NCBI RefSeq assembly: GCF_016793595.1
Contig: NZ_JAEULY010000020.1
Location: forward strand, 1-64,000
Length of the DNA stretch: 64,000 nt
Direction of reading: 5' to 3'
Origin: Phreatobacter sp.
GTDB taxonomy: Bacteria > Pseudomonadota > Alphaproteobacteria > Rhizobiales > Phreatobacteraceae
How positions within the stretch are numbered: the stretch's first letter is position 1; each line of letters begins with the position of its first letter. A model generated the notes under the pieces. It saw nothing but the letters and a program-made list of their open reading frames with translations, searched no databases and was not told the DNA's origin. Positions 53,646 through 61,822 of this stretch are shown here, piece by piece. The translations under genes and the position numbers were made by a program.

Positions 53646-54668
53646 GTGAATGGTCTTGGAATCGCTCTCGTCGGCGCGGGATTTATCGCGGACTACCACC
53701 TTGACGGCCTTTCGGTCGTTGCCGAGGCGGAGGTCCGCGTGATCGCGAGCCGGACGGTGACCAAGGCGCAGGACGTGGCGGCCCGCCACGGCGTAGCGGA
53801 CGCGACCGACGACATCGGGGCAGCGATATGCCGGCCCGATGTCGCGGCCGTGGTCATCACCACGCCCGACGACACGCACGAGGCGCTCGCCTGCGAGGCC
53901 ATGCGTGCGGGGCGGGCCGTTCTTCTCCAGAAGCCGATGGCACCGACCGCGGCCGCCTGCCGGCGCATTCTTGCCGTCGCCGCCGAGACCGGCGCCGACC
54001 TCCAGGTGAGCTGGATGCATCGTCATTTCGAAGAGGTCGCGGCGGCGCAGGCGCTGCTGGCCAACGACGCCATCGGGCGCGTGACCTCCGTCAGAATCCG
54101 CAACGCCACGCCCGGCCCCGACTGGGGCGACTGGTTCTTCAGGCGCGACGTCGTCGGCGGCGGGGTCGTGCTGCAGCTTGGGATCCACGGCATCGATCTC
54201 GTCAGTTACCTCTTCGGTCCGATCGTCGCCGTATCGGCCCGCACCGCGACACTCCTGAAGGAGCGGCGCCTTCGAGACGGCCGTGTGATCTGCGTCGAGA
54301 ACCCAGACACCGCCCATGCCGTCTACGAACTCGAGGCCGGCCCGCTCGTCGCCCATGAGATGTCGATGATCGAGCCCGCCGGCACGGACCGCTTTCGCAT
54401 GGAGATTTATGGCACGGACGGCGTGCTCTGGCTGCGAACGGAGCACGGCCCACTCGCGCTGAGGCGCAAGGGCGCCGACAGCTGGACCGCTTGTCCGGTG
54501 CCCGTGGCTCCCCTCGGCTATCGTCATCACCGGGCCTGGGTGGATTCTCTGCTTGGCGGTACCAAGCAGGCCTCTGCCAATGACGGTCTCCGAAGCATGC
54601 TGGTTGCCGAGGCAATCGCGGCATCGGCGGAGCGCGGCGGGGCCCGGATGCAGGTCGAGCCCACGTGA
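53646..54668 (+). CDS. Gfo/Idh/MocA-family oxidoreductase 1
   Basis: A 340-residue NAD(P)-dependent dehydrogenase. The Rossmann start is GIALVGAGFIADYHLDGL, followed by VVITTPDDTHEALACEAM and a catalytic-Lys region LLQKPMAPTAAAC (QKP in place of the usual EKP). The C-terminal domain has the GVVLQLGIHGIDLVSYLFGP block. Members oxidise hydroxyl groups of sugars, inositols and amino sugars. It starts at GTG 53646, 5 bases after the binding-protein gene. Gfo/Idh/MocA-2 overlaps its end. Confidence 0.87.
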   Translation: MNGLGIALVGAGFIADYHLDGLSVVAEAEVRVIASRTVTKAQDVAARHGVADATDDIGAAICRPDVAAVVITTPDDTHEALACEAMRAGRAVLLQKPMAPTAAACRRILAVAAETGADLQVSWMHRHFEEVAAAQALLANDAIGRVTSVRIRNATPGPDWGDWFFRRDVVGGGVVLQLGIHGIDLVSYLFGPIVAVSARTATLLKERRLRDGRVICVENPDTAHAVYELEAGPLVAHEMSMIEPAGTDRFRMEIYGTDGVLWLRTEHGPLALRRKGADSWTACPVPVAPLGYRHHRAWVDSLLGGTKQASANDGLRSMLVAEAIAASAERGGARMQVEPT

Positions 54669-55750
54669 GCAAGTCGATGATCGCCAAGCTCCCCGTCGCC
54701 AGGCCTCGCATCGCTGTGCTCAGCTTCGCGCACTATCACGCGAACTTCTGGACTGAAGCCTTCCTCGCCGACCCTGACGTGAGCGTCACCTGCGTCTGGG
54801 ACGACGAAACCGCGCGCGGGCAGGAAGCCGCCGACCGGTTCGGAATTGCGTTCGAGCCCGATCTGTCGGCCGCGCTTGCCGGCTGCGATGCGGTCGCGAT
54901 CTGCTCGGAAACCGCAAGGCACCCGGAGCTGACCCTTGCGGCTTGCGCCGCCGGTCGCGCGGTCCTCTGCGAGAAGCCGACGGCCCGCACGGTCGCGGAG
55001 GCCGACGCGATGGCGGCCGCCGTCGGGCAGGCCGGCATCCTGTTCATGCAGAGCTTCCCCAAGCGCTTCGACCCGGCCTCGCACGCGCTGAAATGCCTGA
55101 TCGACGACGGCCAGCTCGGGCGCGTCCACCTCGTCCGCATCCGGCACGGCCATTTCTATGGATTGCAGCCCGAATTTCGCGAGCGCTGGTATGTCGATCC
55201 CGAGCTGGGTGGCGGCGGTGCATTGCTCGACGAAGGGATTCACGGGGCGGACCTGCTGCACTGGCTCTTCGGCCTGCCGGCATCCGTGACCGCGGAGACG
55301 ACCTCACCCGTTGCCGGCCTTGCCGTCGATGAGACCGCGACGGCCCTGTTCCGCTACGCCGATGGCATGATGGCGGAACTGACCGCTTCCTTCCTCCTCC
55401 CCGCCGCCGATACCTCCGTCGAGATCTACGGAACGCGGGCGACGGCGCTCCTGTCCGCCGTGGACCTCGCGTCCCGCGACATCACGCGCGAGGGCTTCCT
55501 TCGCGTTTCGGCGGAAGTGGCTGGCAAGAAGCGATGGAAGACCCTCGACGTGACGCCCCGCTTCAAGCTCGGCCAGTTTCATCATCAGAACGCGATTGGC
55601 TTCGTGCACTGCCTGCGCACCGGTGAGCCACCGCCGGCGGGCCTGGCGGAGGGCCGCGCCGCGCTGCTCATGATCGAGACTGCCTATGCCGCCGCCCGGA
55701 CAGGCACGCGACAGCCGATCGGGCCGGAGCCGGGAGACTCAAGACAATGA
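54665..55750 (+). CDS. Gfo/Idh/MocA-family oxidoreductase 2
   Basis: A 361-residue paralogue with the standard EKP motif (VLCEKPTARTVAEADAM). The Rossmann start is RIAVLSFAHYHANFWTEAFL, in which the usual GxGxxG is poorly kept (SFAHYHA). That is an oddity worth noting; NAD binding may still occur, as in other 'HxH' variants of the family. The catalytic-domain block GGGGALLDEGIHGADLLHWL is present. Start GTG 54665 overlaps the previous stop (GTGA). Two different members in one operon suggest two successive oxidation or epimerisation steps. Confidence 0.83.
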   Translation: MSKSMIAKLPVARPRIAVLSFAHYHANFWTEAFLADPDVSVTCVWDDETARGQEAADRFGIAFEPDLSAALAGCDAVAICSETARHPELTLAACAAGRAVLCEKPTARTVAEADAMAAAVGQAGILFMQSFPKRFDPASHALKCLIDDGQLGRVHLVRIRHGHFYGLQPEFRERWYVDPELGGGGALLDEGIHGADLLHWLFGLPASVTAETTSPVAGLAVDETATALFRYADGMMAELTASFLLPAADTSVEIYGTRATALLSAVDLASRDITREGFLRVSAEVAGKKRWKTLDVTPRFKLGQFHHQNAIGFVHCLRTGEPPPAGLAEGRAALLMIETAYAAARTGTRQPIGPEPGDSRQ

Positions 55751-57300
55751 TCCGCGCACCCCTGCCGCCCCGGCTGACCCCTCTTGCCGACGAGTTCGGG
55801 CTCGTGCCGCTTTACGGCGACATCCACAATCATTGCGACCTGAGCTACGGGCATGGCCGTTTCGCCGACGCCCTCGCCCGGGCGGCGCTCCAGCTCGATT
55901 TCGTATCGATCACCGGCCATGCGCACTGGCCCGACATGCCCGTCGACGATCCGAGCGTCGCCCACATCGTCGCCTTCCACGTCGAGGGCTTCGCCAAGCT
56001 GCGGGAGGGCTGGCCCGGCCACTTCGCGGCGCTGGCAAAGGCGAGCACCGACAGGCTGGTCGTCTTTCCGGGTTACGAGATCCACTCGGCCGCCCACGGC
56101 GACTATACGATCGTCTATCGTGATCTGGATCAGGCTCCGCTGCTCCTCGAGAACAGTCCGGCCGAACTGAAGCAGGCGCTCGATCGCGAGCTTTCCGGAC
56201 GCGCCTTCGCCTTCCCGCACCACATCGGCTACCGGCTCGGCGCACGCGGCATCAACTGGGACACGTTCGATCCGGCGCTTTCCCCATTCGTCGAGATGAA
56301 TTCGATGCACGGCTGCGCCGAGGCCTCGGAGACGGACCGCGGCTATCTGCATTCCATGGGGCCGGTCGACGGTCGCTCGACCATGCAGCACGGGCTTGCC
56401 GCAGGGCACGTCTTCGGCATCGTCGGCAACACCGACCATCACTCGGCCTTCCCGGGTTCCTACGGGCATGGCCGCATGGCTGCCTATGCTACCGGCCGCG
56501 ACCGCTCCTCCGTCTGGGATGCGATGCTTGCGCGCAGAACGAACGCACTGACGGGAGACAACATCCACCTGCTCGCCGCCGTGGGCAATGCCGTCCAGGG
56601 CGGAATCGTGCCCCCCTCGAAGGACGGCATGCTGCGTATCGAGGCCGTGGCAGGCGGGTTCATTGATGCGATCGACGTGATCCGCAACGGCAAGCTCGCT
56701 CATCGAATCTCGCCGGAGATCACGCCCGCACTGTTGCCCGAAGCACCCGAGACGGTGCTTTATCTGGAGCTCGGCTGGGGAGCGCGCGGTCGCAGCCACC
56801 GCTGGGAAGGCCGGATCGCGGTCGAGGACGGCGAGATTCTATCTGTGGAGCCTCGCTTCAGGGGCGCCGAGATCGTCTCTCCGCTGGAGGGCGACGATCA
56901 CGGCCATGCTCTGCCCTCCATTGCCCTCGACGGGGATGCGGTGAGGTTCGCCGTCACGGCCGAGGCGAACCCGAACAATGCGACCTCCGCGACCCAGGGT
57001 CTGGCGCTCCGCCTGAAGCTCGGCACGCGCGCGGTGATCCGGGCCGAACTGTCGGGTCAGCGGGTCGACATTCCCGCCGAGCGGCTCTTTGAGGGGGCCA
57101 AGAGTGGCAATCTCGGCCCGATCGACAGTCCGGCCTGGCGCTTTCACGCGCTGCCGAGGCCGCATCAGTGGCAGTGGCATGGCGAGGTGCCGCTCGGCTC
57201 GTTCGACGCCGGCGAGAGCCTGTATATTCGCTTGCGACAGGCGGGTGCGCAGATGGCCTGGACATCTCCGATTTTCTGTCGCGCGCCCGAAGCCCGTTAG
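55747..57300 (+). CDS. DUF3604 / PHP-like metal-dependent hydrolase
   Basis: A 517-residue protein of the DUF3604-type PHP-like group. Metal-binding motifs typical of PHP folds are in order: LYGDIHNHCDLSYGHG (HNH), VSITGHAHWPD, VVFPGYEIHS with HGDY, AFPHHIGYRLG, VEMNSMHG and the terminal GNTDHHSAF. The C-terminal 200 residues are beta-rich. No substrate is established for most of this family. The start overlaps the previous stop (ATGA), so it is firmly part of the transporter-dehydrogenase operon, where a hydrolytic role on a phosphate, lactone or glycoside is plausible but unproven. Confidence 0.8.
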   Translation: MIRAPLPPRLTPLADEFGLVPLYGDIHNHCDLSYGHGRFADALARAALQLDFVSITGHAHWPDMPVDDPSVAHIVAFHVEGFAKLREGWPGHFAALAKASTDRLVVFPGYEIHSAAHGDYTIVYRDLDQAPLLLENSPAELKQALDRELSGRAFAFPHHIGYRLGARGINWDTFDPALSPFVEMNSMHGCAEASETDRGYLHSMGPVDGRSTMQHGLAAGHVFGIVGNTDHHSAFPGSYGHGRMAAYATGRDRSSVWDAMLARRTNALTGDNIHLLAAVGNAVQGGIVPPSKDGMLRIEAVAGGFIDAIDVIRNGKLAHRISPEITPALLPEAPETVLYLELGWGARGRSHRWEGRIAVEDGEILSVEPRFRGAEIVSPLEGDDHGHALPSIALDGDAVRFAVTAEANPNNATSATQGLALRLKLGTRAVIRAELSGQRVDIPAERLFEGAKSGNLGPIDSPAWRFHALPRPHQWQWHGEVPLGSFDAGESLYIRLRQAGAQMAWTSPIFCRAPEAR

Positions 57301-57488
57301 GAGACCAACGGGCGTAGCGAGATGAGCGTCCTGCATCGAAGCGCCGGCCGACGCCACCAAGTTCGCACCAGCGCGTCTCAGGAGCGTCCCCGCAGGAAAA
57401 CACACTTCGCGCCGTACGATGAAGGCCAAACCCCTGGACACCGCATTCGTTAGCGCATTTGTCCGCGATCCGGCGGTTGCTCGGTATG

Positions 57489-59183
57489 TCAGACCGATCG
57501 CGGATCACCCTGTTCGCGCGTAGCCCATTCGACCGCCTGCAGGGCCCGCCAGTCGACCTTGTTCGATGCCGAACGCGGCAGGTTGTCGACGAACGCGACG
57601 GCGCGCGGGGCCTTGTAGGCCGCCATCCGCTCCCTCGCCCAGGACATCAGGCCATCGGCGTCCAGTTCCATGCCGGGCCGCCGCACGATCAGAGCCTTGA
57701 CCGTCTCGCCGCGATGATCGTCCGGCGCGGCTATCACGCAGCATTCCTGGATGGCGGGGTGCCCGTATAGCACGGCCTCGCATTCGGCCGGCCAGACCTT
57801 GAAGCCGGAAACCGAGATCATGCGCTTCAGCCGGTCGACCATGTGGAAATAGCCGTCCTCGTCCACCCGGCCGAGGTCGCCTGTGCGAAGAAACCGCCGC
57901 CCCTCCCGTTCAAGAAACACTTCGGCATTGGCCTCGGGACGGTTCCAGTAGCCGCGCATCAGCTGGGGGCCGGAGACGATGATCTCGCCGATGGCGCCGG
58001 TCTCGACCTCGTCGAGTGTCTCGGGATCGATCACCCGCGCGATCGTATCGTGCACCGGAATGCCCAGGCATTGCGGCTTGGGGCGATCGGGCGGATTGAT
58101 GTGGGTCGGCGAGATGGTTTCGCTCATGCCGTAGCCTTCGATGTAGCGAAGGCCCCAGCGGCGAAGCAGTTCCTCGGCCACCGCCGCGGGCATCTTGGCG
58201 CCGCCGCCGGTCACGACATTCAACGTGTCGAAAGCGCTTGCGTCGAAGCCCGGCGCGGCAAGGGCGTCGACGACCATGGTCGGAGCCGCGCTCCACATCG
58301 TCACGCCATAGGACTTGAACAGCGACGGAATGAGATCGCGGTCCCAGCGGGTCATGATCACCATGGCCGCGCCCGAGACAAGACTGCCGTTCAGCGAGAA
58401 CTGCATGCCGGCGACGTGGAACAGCGGCATGAAGGCGGTCAGGACAGTGCCGTCCCCAGCGCCATACCATCGGGCCTGGAGAATGGCCGTGTGAAGCACG
58501 CTGGCATGCGTGTGGATGCAAGCCTTTGGCTTGCCGGTCGTCCCCGACGTGTAGGGCATGACGCAAAGGTCGTCCGGCCCCGTATCGTCGGGCAGAGGAG
58601 CGCGGGTCTCTGCGCATGCGTCGCGCCAGCCGACGATGCCCGCGTGCAGGCGGTCCGGCAGGCGGCTCCCGTCGATCACCGCCGGAAGCCTGAATTGCCT
58701 GGTATCCGGAAGGGCGTCGCCATAGGCCGCCGCGATGACATGCCGGAGCGGGTCGGGCATCAGTGCCGCAAACCGGTCCAGGAGCTCCGCACCGACGATC
58801 GCGACACGGGCTCCGCTATCGGTCGCGAGATAGGATAGTTCCCCGGCCGTGCTCATCGGGTTGATCGGAACAACCGCGGCGCCCGCTCGAACCACGGCCT
58901 GGAAGGCGATGACGAACTGCGGGGAGTTCTGCATGTCGAGCAGGACCCGGTCGCCCTTCGACACGCCGCAGGCATGTTGCAGGAAGGCAGCGAGGCGCTC
59001 GACCTGCTCCAGCAGGGCGCGATAGCTTACGGAAGCACCATAGAAGCCGATGGCCATGGCATCGCCCCGGCGCGCCGCCGTGTTCCGCAGCGCCTCCGAC
59101 AGGGAGCGAGGCAGCGGGCCGAGGTTGCGGGTAACCCCGGCAGGCCAGAAGCGATCATGCAGTTCCGCGACATCAGCCGTCAT
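57489..59183 (-). CDS. AMP-dependent fatty/aryl-CoA ligase
   Basis: A 564-residue class I ligase. It shows MPYTSGTTGKPKACIHTH (ATP loop), YIEGYGMSETISP (adenine motif), FLRTGDLGRVDEDGYFHMVD (hinge) and RSASNKVDWRAL with the C-terminal Lys. The size and pattern resemble medium-chain-fatty-acid or aromatic CoA ligases (AlkK/4-coumarate type). ATG 59183 is preceded by GGAGAG; the frame stays open to 59234. It follows the hydratase gene by 66 bases and is last in the operon. It activates an unknown acid to its CoA ester. Confidence 0.87.
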   Translation of the reverse strand: MTADVAELHDRFWPAGVTRNLGPLPRSLSEALRNTAARRGDAMAIGFYGASVSYRALLEQVERLAAFLQHACGVSKGDRVLLDMQNSPQFVIAFQAVVRAGAAVVPINPMSTAGELSYLATDSGARVAIVGAELLDRFAALMPDPLRHVIAAAYGDALPDTRQFRLPAVIDGSRLPDRLHAGIVGWRDACAETRAPLPDDTGPDDLCVMPYTSGTTGKPKACIHTHASVLHTAILQARWYGAGDGTVLTAFMPLFHVAGMQFSLNGSLVSGAAMVIMTRWDRDLIPSLFKSYGVTMWSAAPTMVVDALAAPGFDASAFDTLNVVTGGGAKMPAAVAEELLRRWGLRYIEGYGMSETISPTHINPPDRPKPQCLGIPVHDTIARVIDPETLDEVETGAIGEIIVSGPQLMRGYWNRPEANAEVFLEREGRRFLRTGDLGRVDEDGYFHMVDRLKRMISVSGFKVWPAECEAVLYGHPAIQECCVIAAPDDHRGETVKALIVRRPGMELDADGLMSWARERMAAYKAPRAVAFVDNLPRSASNKVDWRALQAVEWATREQGDPRSV

Positions 59184-59249
59184 TGCCGAACTCTCCATGC
59201 CGTTGCGTGCCAGGAATCGCATCGGCCACAGCAACCCCGCTGCTTCATG

Positions 59250-60026
59250 TCAGGGAACCCACCGGGGCGGGCGCTTCTCGACGAAGGCGAGCGGCCCCTC
59301 GGCCCGGTTTGGCGAGCCGCGCATGCGGCGATAGGCCGGCAAGGTGCCGCCACGCATCATCGCATAGGCCTCGCGCTCGCCGAGATGCAGCGTCCTCGCG
59401 ACGACTTCCTTCGTCGCGGCGACCGCCGTGGGCGCGGCTTCGCAGATCCGCCGCGCCAGTTCGAGCGCGACGGAAAGTGTCTCTCCAGGCTTCACGACCC
59501 GGTTGACGAAGCCGTGTTGCGCAAGCTCTTCCGCCAATGCCGGACGACCGGTGAGCAGAAGCTCCATCGCGATCATGGGCGGCAGCCGGCGCGGGGCCCG
59601 GATGACCCCGCCGCCCTCGGCGACGAGGCCGTGGCGCACTTCGGGCAGAACGAAACGAACTCCCTCTGCCGCCACCACGAGGTCGCAGGCGAGCGCCAGT
59701 TCGAACCCGCCGCCCGCCGCAGTCCCGTTGACTGCCGCGATGACCGGCTTGGCGAGGTTCCAGCGCTCGGTCAGCCCCATATAGCCGCCGGCCCCGAAGC
59801 GGCTCTCGTCGCCGTTGCCGGCAGCGACATCCTTGAGGTCCCAGCCGGCGGAAAAGAACCGATCGCCGGCACCGGCGACCACGCAGACGCGCAGATCGGC
59901 ATCGGCCTCGAAGCGGTTGAAGGCGGCATCCAGCCCGTCGCTCATCAACTGGTCGATGGCATTGGCCGGCGGACGATCCATCGTCACCACGAGGATCGAG
60001 CCGTCCTCGACCGCCGTGCGGATCAT
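59250..60026 (-). CDS. Enoyl-CoA hydratase (crotonase family)
   Basis: A 258-residue crotonase with both catalytic glutamates in place: GTAAGGGFELALACDLVVAA gives the first, and FVLPEVRHGLVAEGGGVI the second. It is therefore a good candidate for a true syn-hydratase. It starts at ATG 60026, which overlaps the stop of the NTF2-like gene (ATGA). The substrate is presumably the enoyl-CoA made from the acid activated by the downstream ligase. No acyl-CoA dehydrogenase is in this operon. Confidence 0.85.
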   Translation of the reverse strand: MIRTAVEDGSILVVTMDRPPANAIDQLMSDGLDAAFNRFEADADLRVCVVAGAGDRFFSAGWDLKDVAAGNGDESRFGAGGYMGLTERWNLAKPVIAAVNGTAAGGGFELALACDLVVAAEGVRFVLPEVRHGLVAEGGGVIRAPRRLPPMIAMELLLTGRPALAEELAQHGFVNRVVKPGETLSVALELARRICEAAPTAVAATKEVVARTLHLGEREAYAMMRGGTLPAYRRMRGSPNRAEGPLAFVEKRPPRWVP

Positions 60027-60403
60027 GCCGCCGGCTTGCCGTTGTCGAAAGCCCACGACTTGCAGACGATCTTCCAGCCAACGGCGAACTTCACCAGCAA
60101 CAGCTCGTCCACGAAGCGGTTCGGCAGCAACGCGTCGCGCACGCGGACATGCGCTGTCGTCGGGCTGGCAATCGTTGCGCTGACCACCTCGTCGTAGCGC
60201 GGATCGTTGCGCGAGGCCGGAGACGCACGGTTAGCCACCCGCTCCATGTAGGCGTCCATCCCGAGCGCCGCGGTATTTCCCGCTTCGGAGGTGAACAGCT
60301 GTGCTTCCGGATGGAATACCGCCCGGAACCCTTCGACGCTGCCGTCGTAGAGTGCGTCGAAATAGCCCTGCACCGTGGCGAGGACCGCCTTCAGATCGTC
60401 CAT
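60023..60403 (-). CDS. NTF2-like (SnoaL/DUF4440-type) small protein
   Basis: A 126-residue protein with the cone-shaped NTF2-like pattern: the N-terminal helix DLKAVLATVQGYFDALYDGS, then VEGFRAVFHPEAQLF, a long AHVRVRDALLPNRFVDELLL beta region and the final GWKIVCKSWAFD. This fold is used by lumazine-like, dehydratase and isomerase enzymes acting on small aromatic or ketone substrates. It is coupled to the aminotransferase gene (TGATG overlap). Its role in the pathway is unknown. As an enzyme it could be the unusual step of this operon. Confidence 0.72.
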   Translation of the reverse strand: MDDLKAVLATVQGYFDALYDGSVEGFRAVFHPEAQLFTSEAGNTAALGMDAYMERVANRASPASRNDPRYDEVVSATIASPTTAHVRVRDALLPNRFVDELLLVKFAVGWKIVCKSWAFDNGKPAA

Positions 60404-61728
60404 CAATGTGCCCCTTCCATCGTCGCATTGTGCTCCCGGTCGGCGAGGAACAGGCTGTCGTCGAGAATGGACAGCAACCGCTCTGATTCAGCCTCCGAGA
60501 TGATCAGCGGCGGCGCGAGGAACAGCGAAACCTGTTCGCCGCTCGTGCCGATGACGGCCCCGGCGCCGAGAGCGTGGCCGGCGACACGCGAGGCGATCGG
60601 GGCCTCCGGCGTATCTGCAAGCCAGTTGCGCCAGTCCGGGCCATGCAGCTCGATCGTCCAGTGAAGGCCCTGGCCCGCGACACGCGAGACGCTCGGATGC
60701 CGGGCGGCGATTTCGGTGAGGCGGCGGGCGTAGAGCCCCTCCAGCGCCTTCACGCGGTCGAGGAGGCCTTCGTCCCGCACGATCCCGAGATAGGCGCTGA
60801 CCGCCGCCATGGCCATCGGATGCCCGCGGAGCGTGCCGTAGTTCTGCCAGCTCTTGCCGTCGAGTTCGGCGGCGACATCCTTGGAGACCACGATCGCCGC
60901 AACGGACACCATGCCGCCGCCGAGACCCTTGCCGAGCGTCACGATATCCGGACGCGTGTCACCGCCCTGGAACGCGAACGGGCGCCCGGAGCGCCCTACG
61001 CCCGTCACCACCTCGTCGGCGATCCACAGGCAGCCCTCGCGGCGCGCGATCCCGGCAACCGCATCCTGATAGGCACCGTCGTGATAGTAGCCGCCCTGGG
61101 TGTAGTCGATGATGACGGCGGCGGAATCGCGCAGTTTCTCGGCCGCGCCCGCGAGGCGTTCGTCGAGGGGCGGCAGGCGACGGGCCGCCTCCGTCGCGGA
61201 GAGATAGGTCGCCCCTTCCGGTGCCGGCAGCACATGAACCTTCGCGCCCGGCGGGGGAATCTTGGTTCCGCCATTCGGCGCCGCGAGGCCGCCATGCCAG
61301 TGCGGCTGGACCGTGACGTCGCGGCTGAGGCCGACCAGACCGTGATAGGCGCGCTCGCGCGTTGCGATTGCCTTGCGTCCGGTCAGCGCCTGCGACAGGG
61401 ACAGGGCGATATCGTTGCCCTCGCTGCCGCTGAGGCAGAAGCGCACGGCCCCGGCCCAGTGCTTCTCGCCCTTGAGCGCGACATCGAACAGCTCCTCCGC
61501 CGCCTTGTCGCGGCCGCGCCAGCTCCAGCCCTCGCTGACCATCGGCAGCCCCGCCGCCTCGCGCAGCGCTTCGGCCATGCGCGGATGCCCATGCCCGAGC
61601 GGGCCGCCGGTATTGCTCCCGTCGAGCACCTTGCGCCCGTCGCTGAGATGGAAGTGCACGCCCTCGCCGCCTACGACCTGCGGCGCTTCAGTGCCGGCAT
61701 TGAGACCCGTGCGCAGCAACCGGCCCAT
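60403..61728 (-). CDS. Class III aminotransferase (glutamate-1-semialdehyde mutase-like)
   Basis: A 441-residue PLP enzyme of fold type I. The PLP-phosphate loop is GSEGNDIALSLSQALTGRKA. The acidic residue that contacts the PLP ring lies in CLWIADEVVTGVG. The lysine that binds PLP is in VTLGKGLGGGMVSVAAI. ATG 61728 has GGGAGG upstream; the frame extends to 61899. It is 94 bases downstream of the MocR regulator. MocR regulators themselves carry an aminotransferase-like domain, so a local PLP-enzyme target is plausible. Substrate unknown (a beta- or gamma-amino acid or an amine). Confidence 0.85.
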   Translation of the reverse strand: MGRLLRTGLNAGTEAPQVVGGEGVHFHLSDGRKVLDGSNTGGPLGHGHPRMAEALREAAGLPMVSEGWSWRGRDKAAEELFDVALKGEKHWAGAVRFCLSGSEGNDIALSLSQALTGRKAIATRERAYHGLVGLSRDVTVQPHWHGGLAAPNGGTKIPPPGAKVHVLPAPEGATYLSATEAARRLPPLDERLAGAAEKLRDSAAVIIDYTQGGYYHDGAYQDAVAGIARREGCLWIADEVVTGVGRSGRPFAFQGGDTRPDIVTLGKGLGGGMVSVAAIVVSKDVAAELDGKSWQNYGTLRGHPMAMAAVSAYLGIVRDEGLLDRVKALEGLYARRLTEIAARHPSVSRVAGQGLHWTIELHGPDWRNWLADTPEAPIASRVAGHALGAGAVIGTSGEQVSLFLAPPLIISEAESERLLSILDDSLFLADREHNATMEGAH

Positions 61729-61822
61729 CGACGACCTCCCTGATTGTCTATCGCGTGACCTTAGGAGCGCGATGTGGGCTTCAACAGCGCCAGTTCCGGC
61801 ATGGAATGGTGAGCCAGATCCG

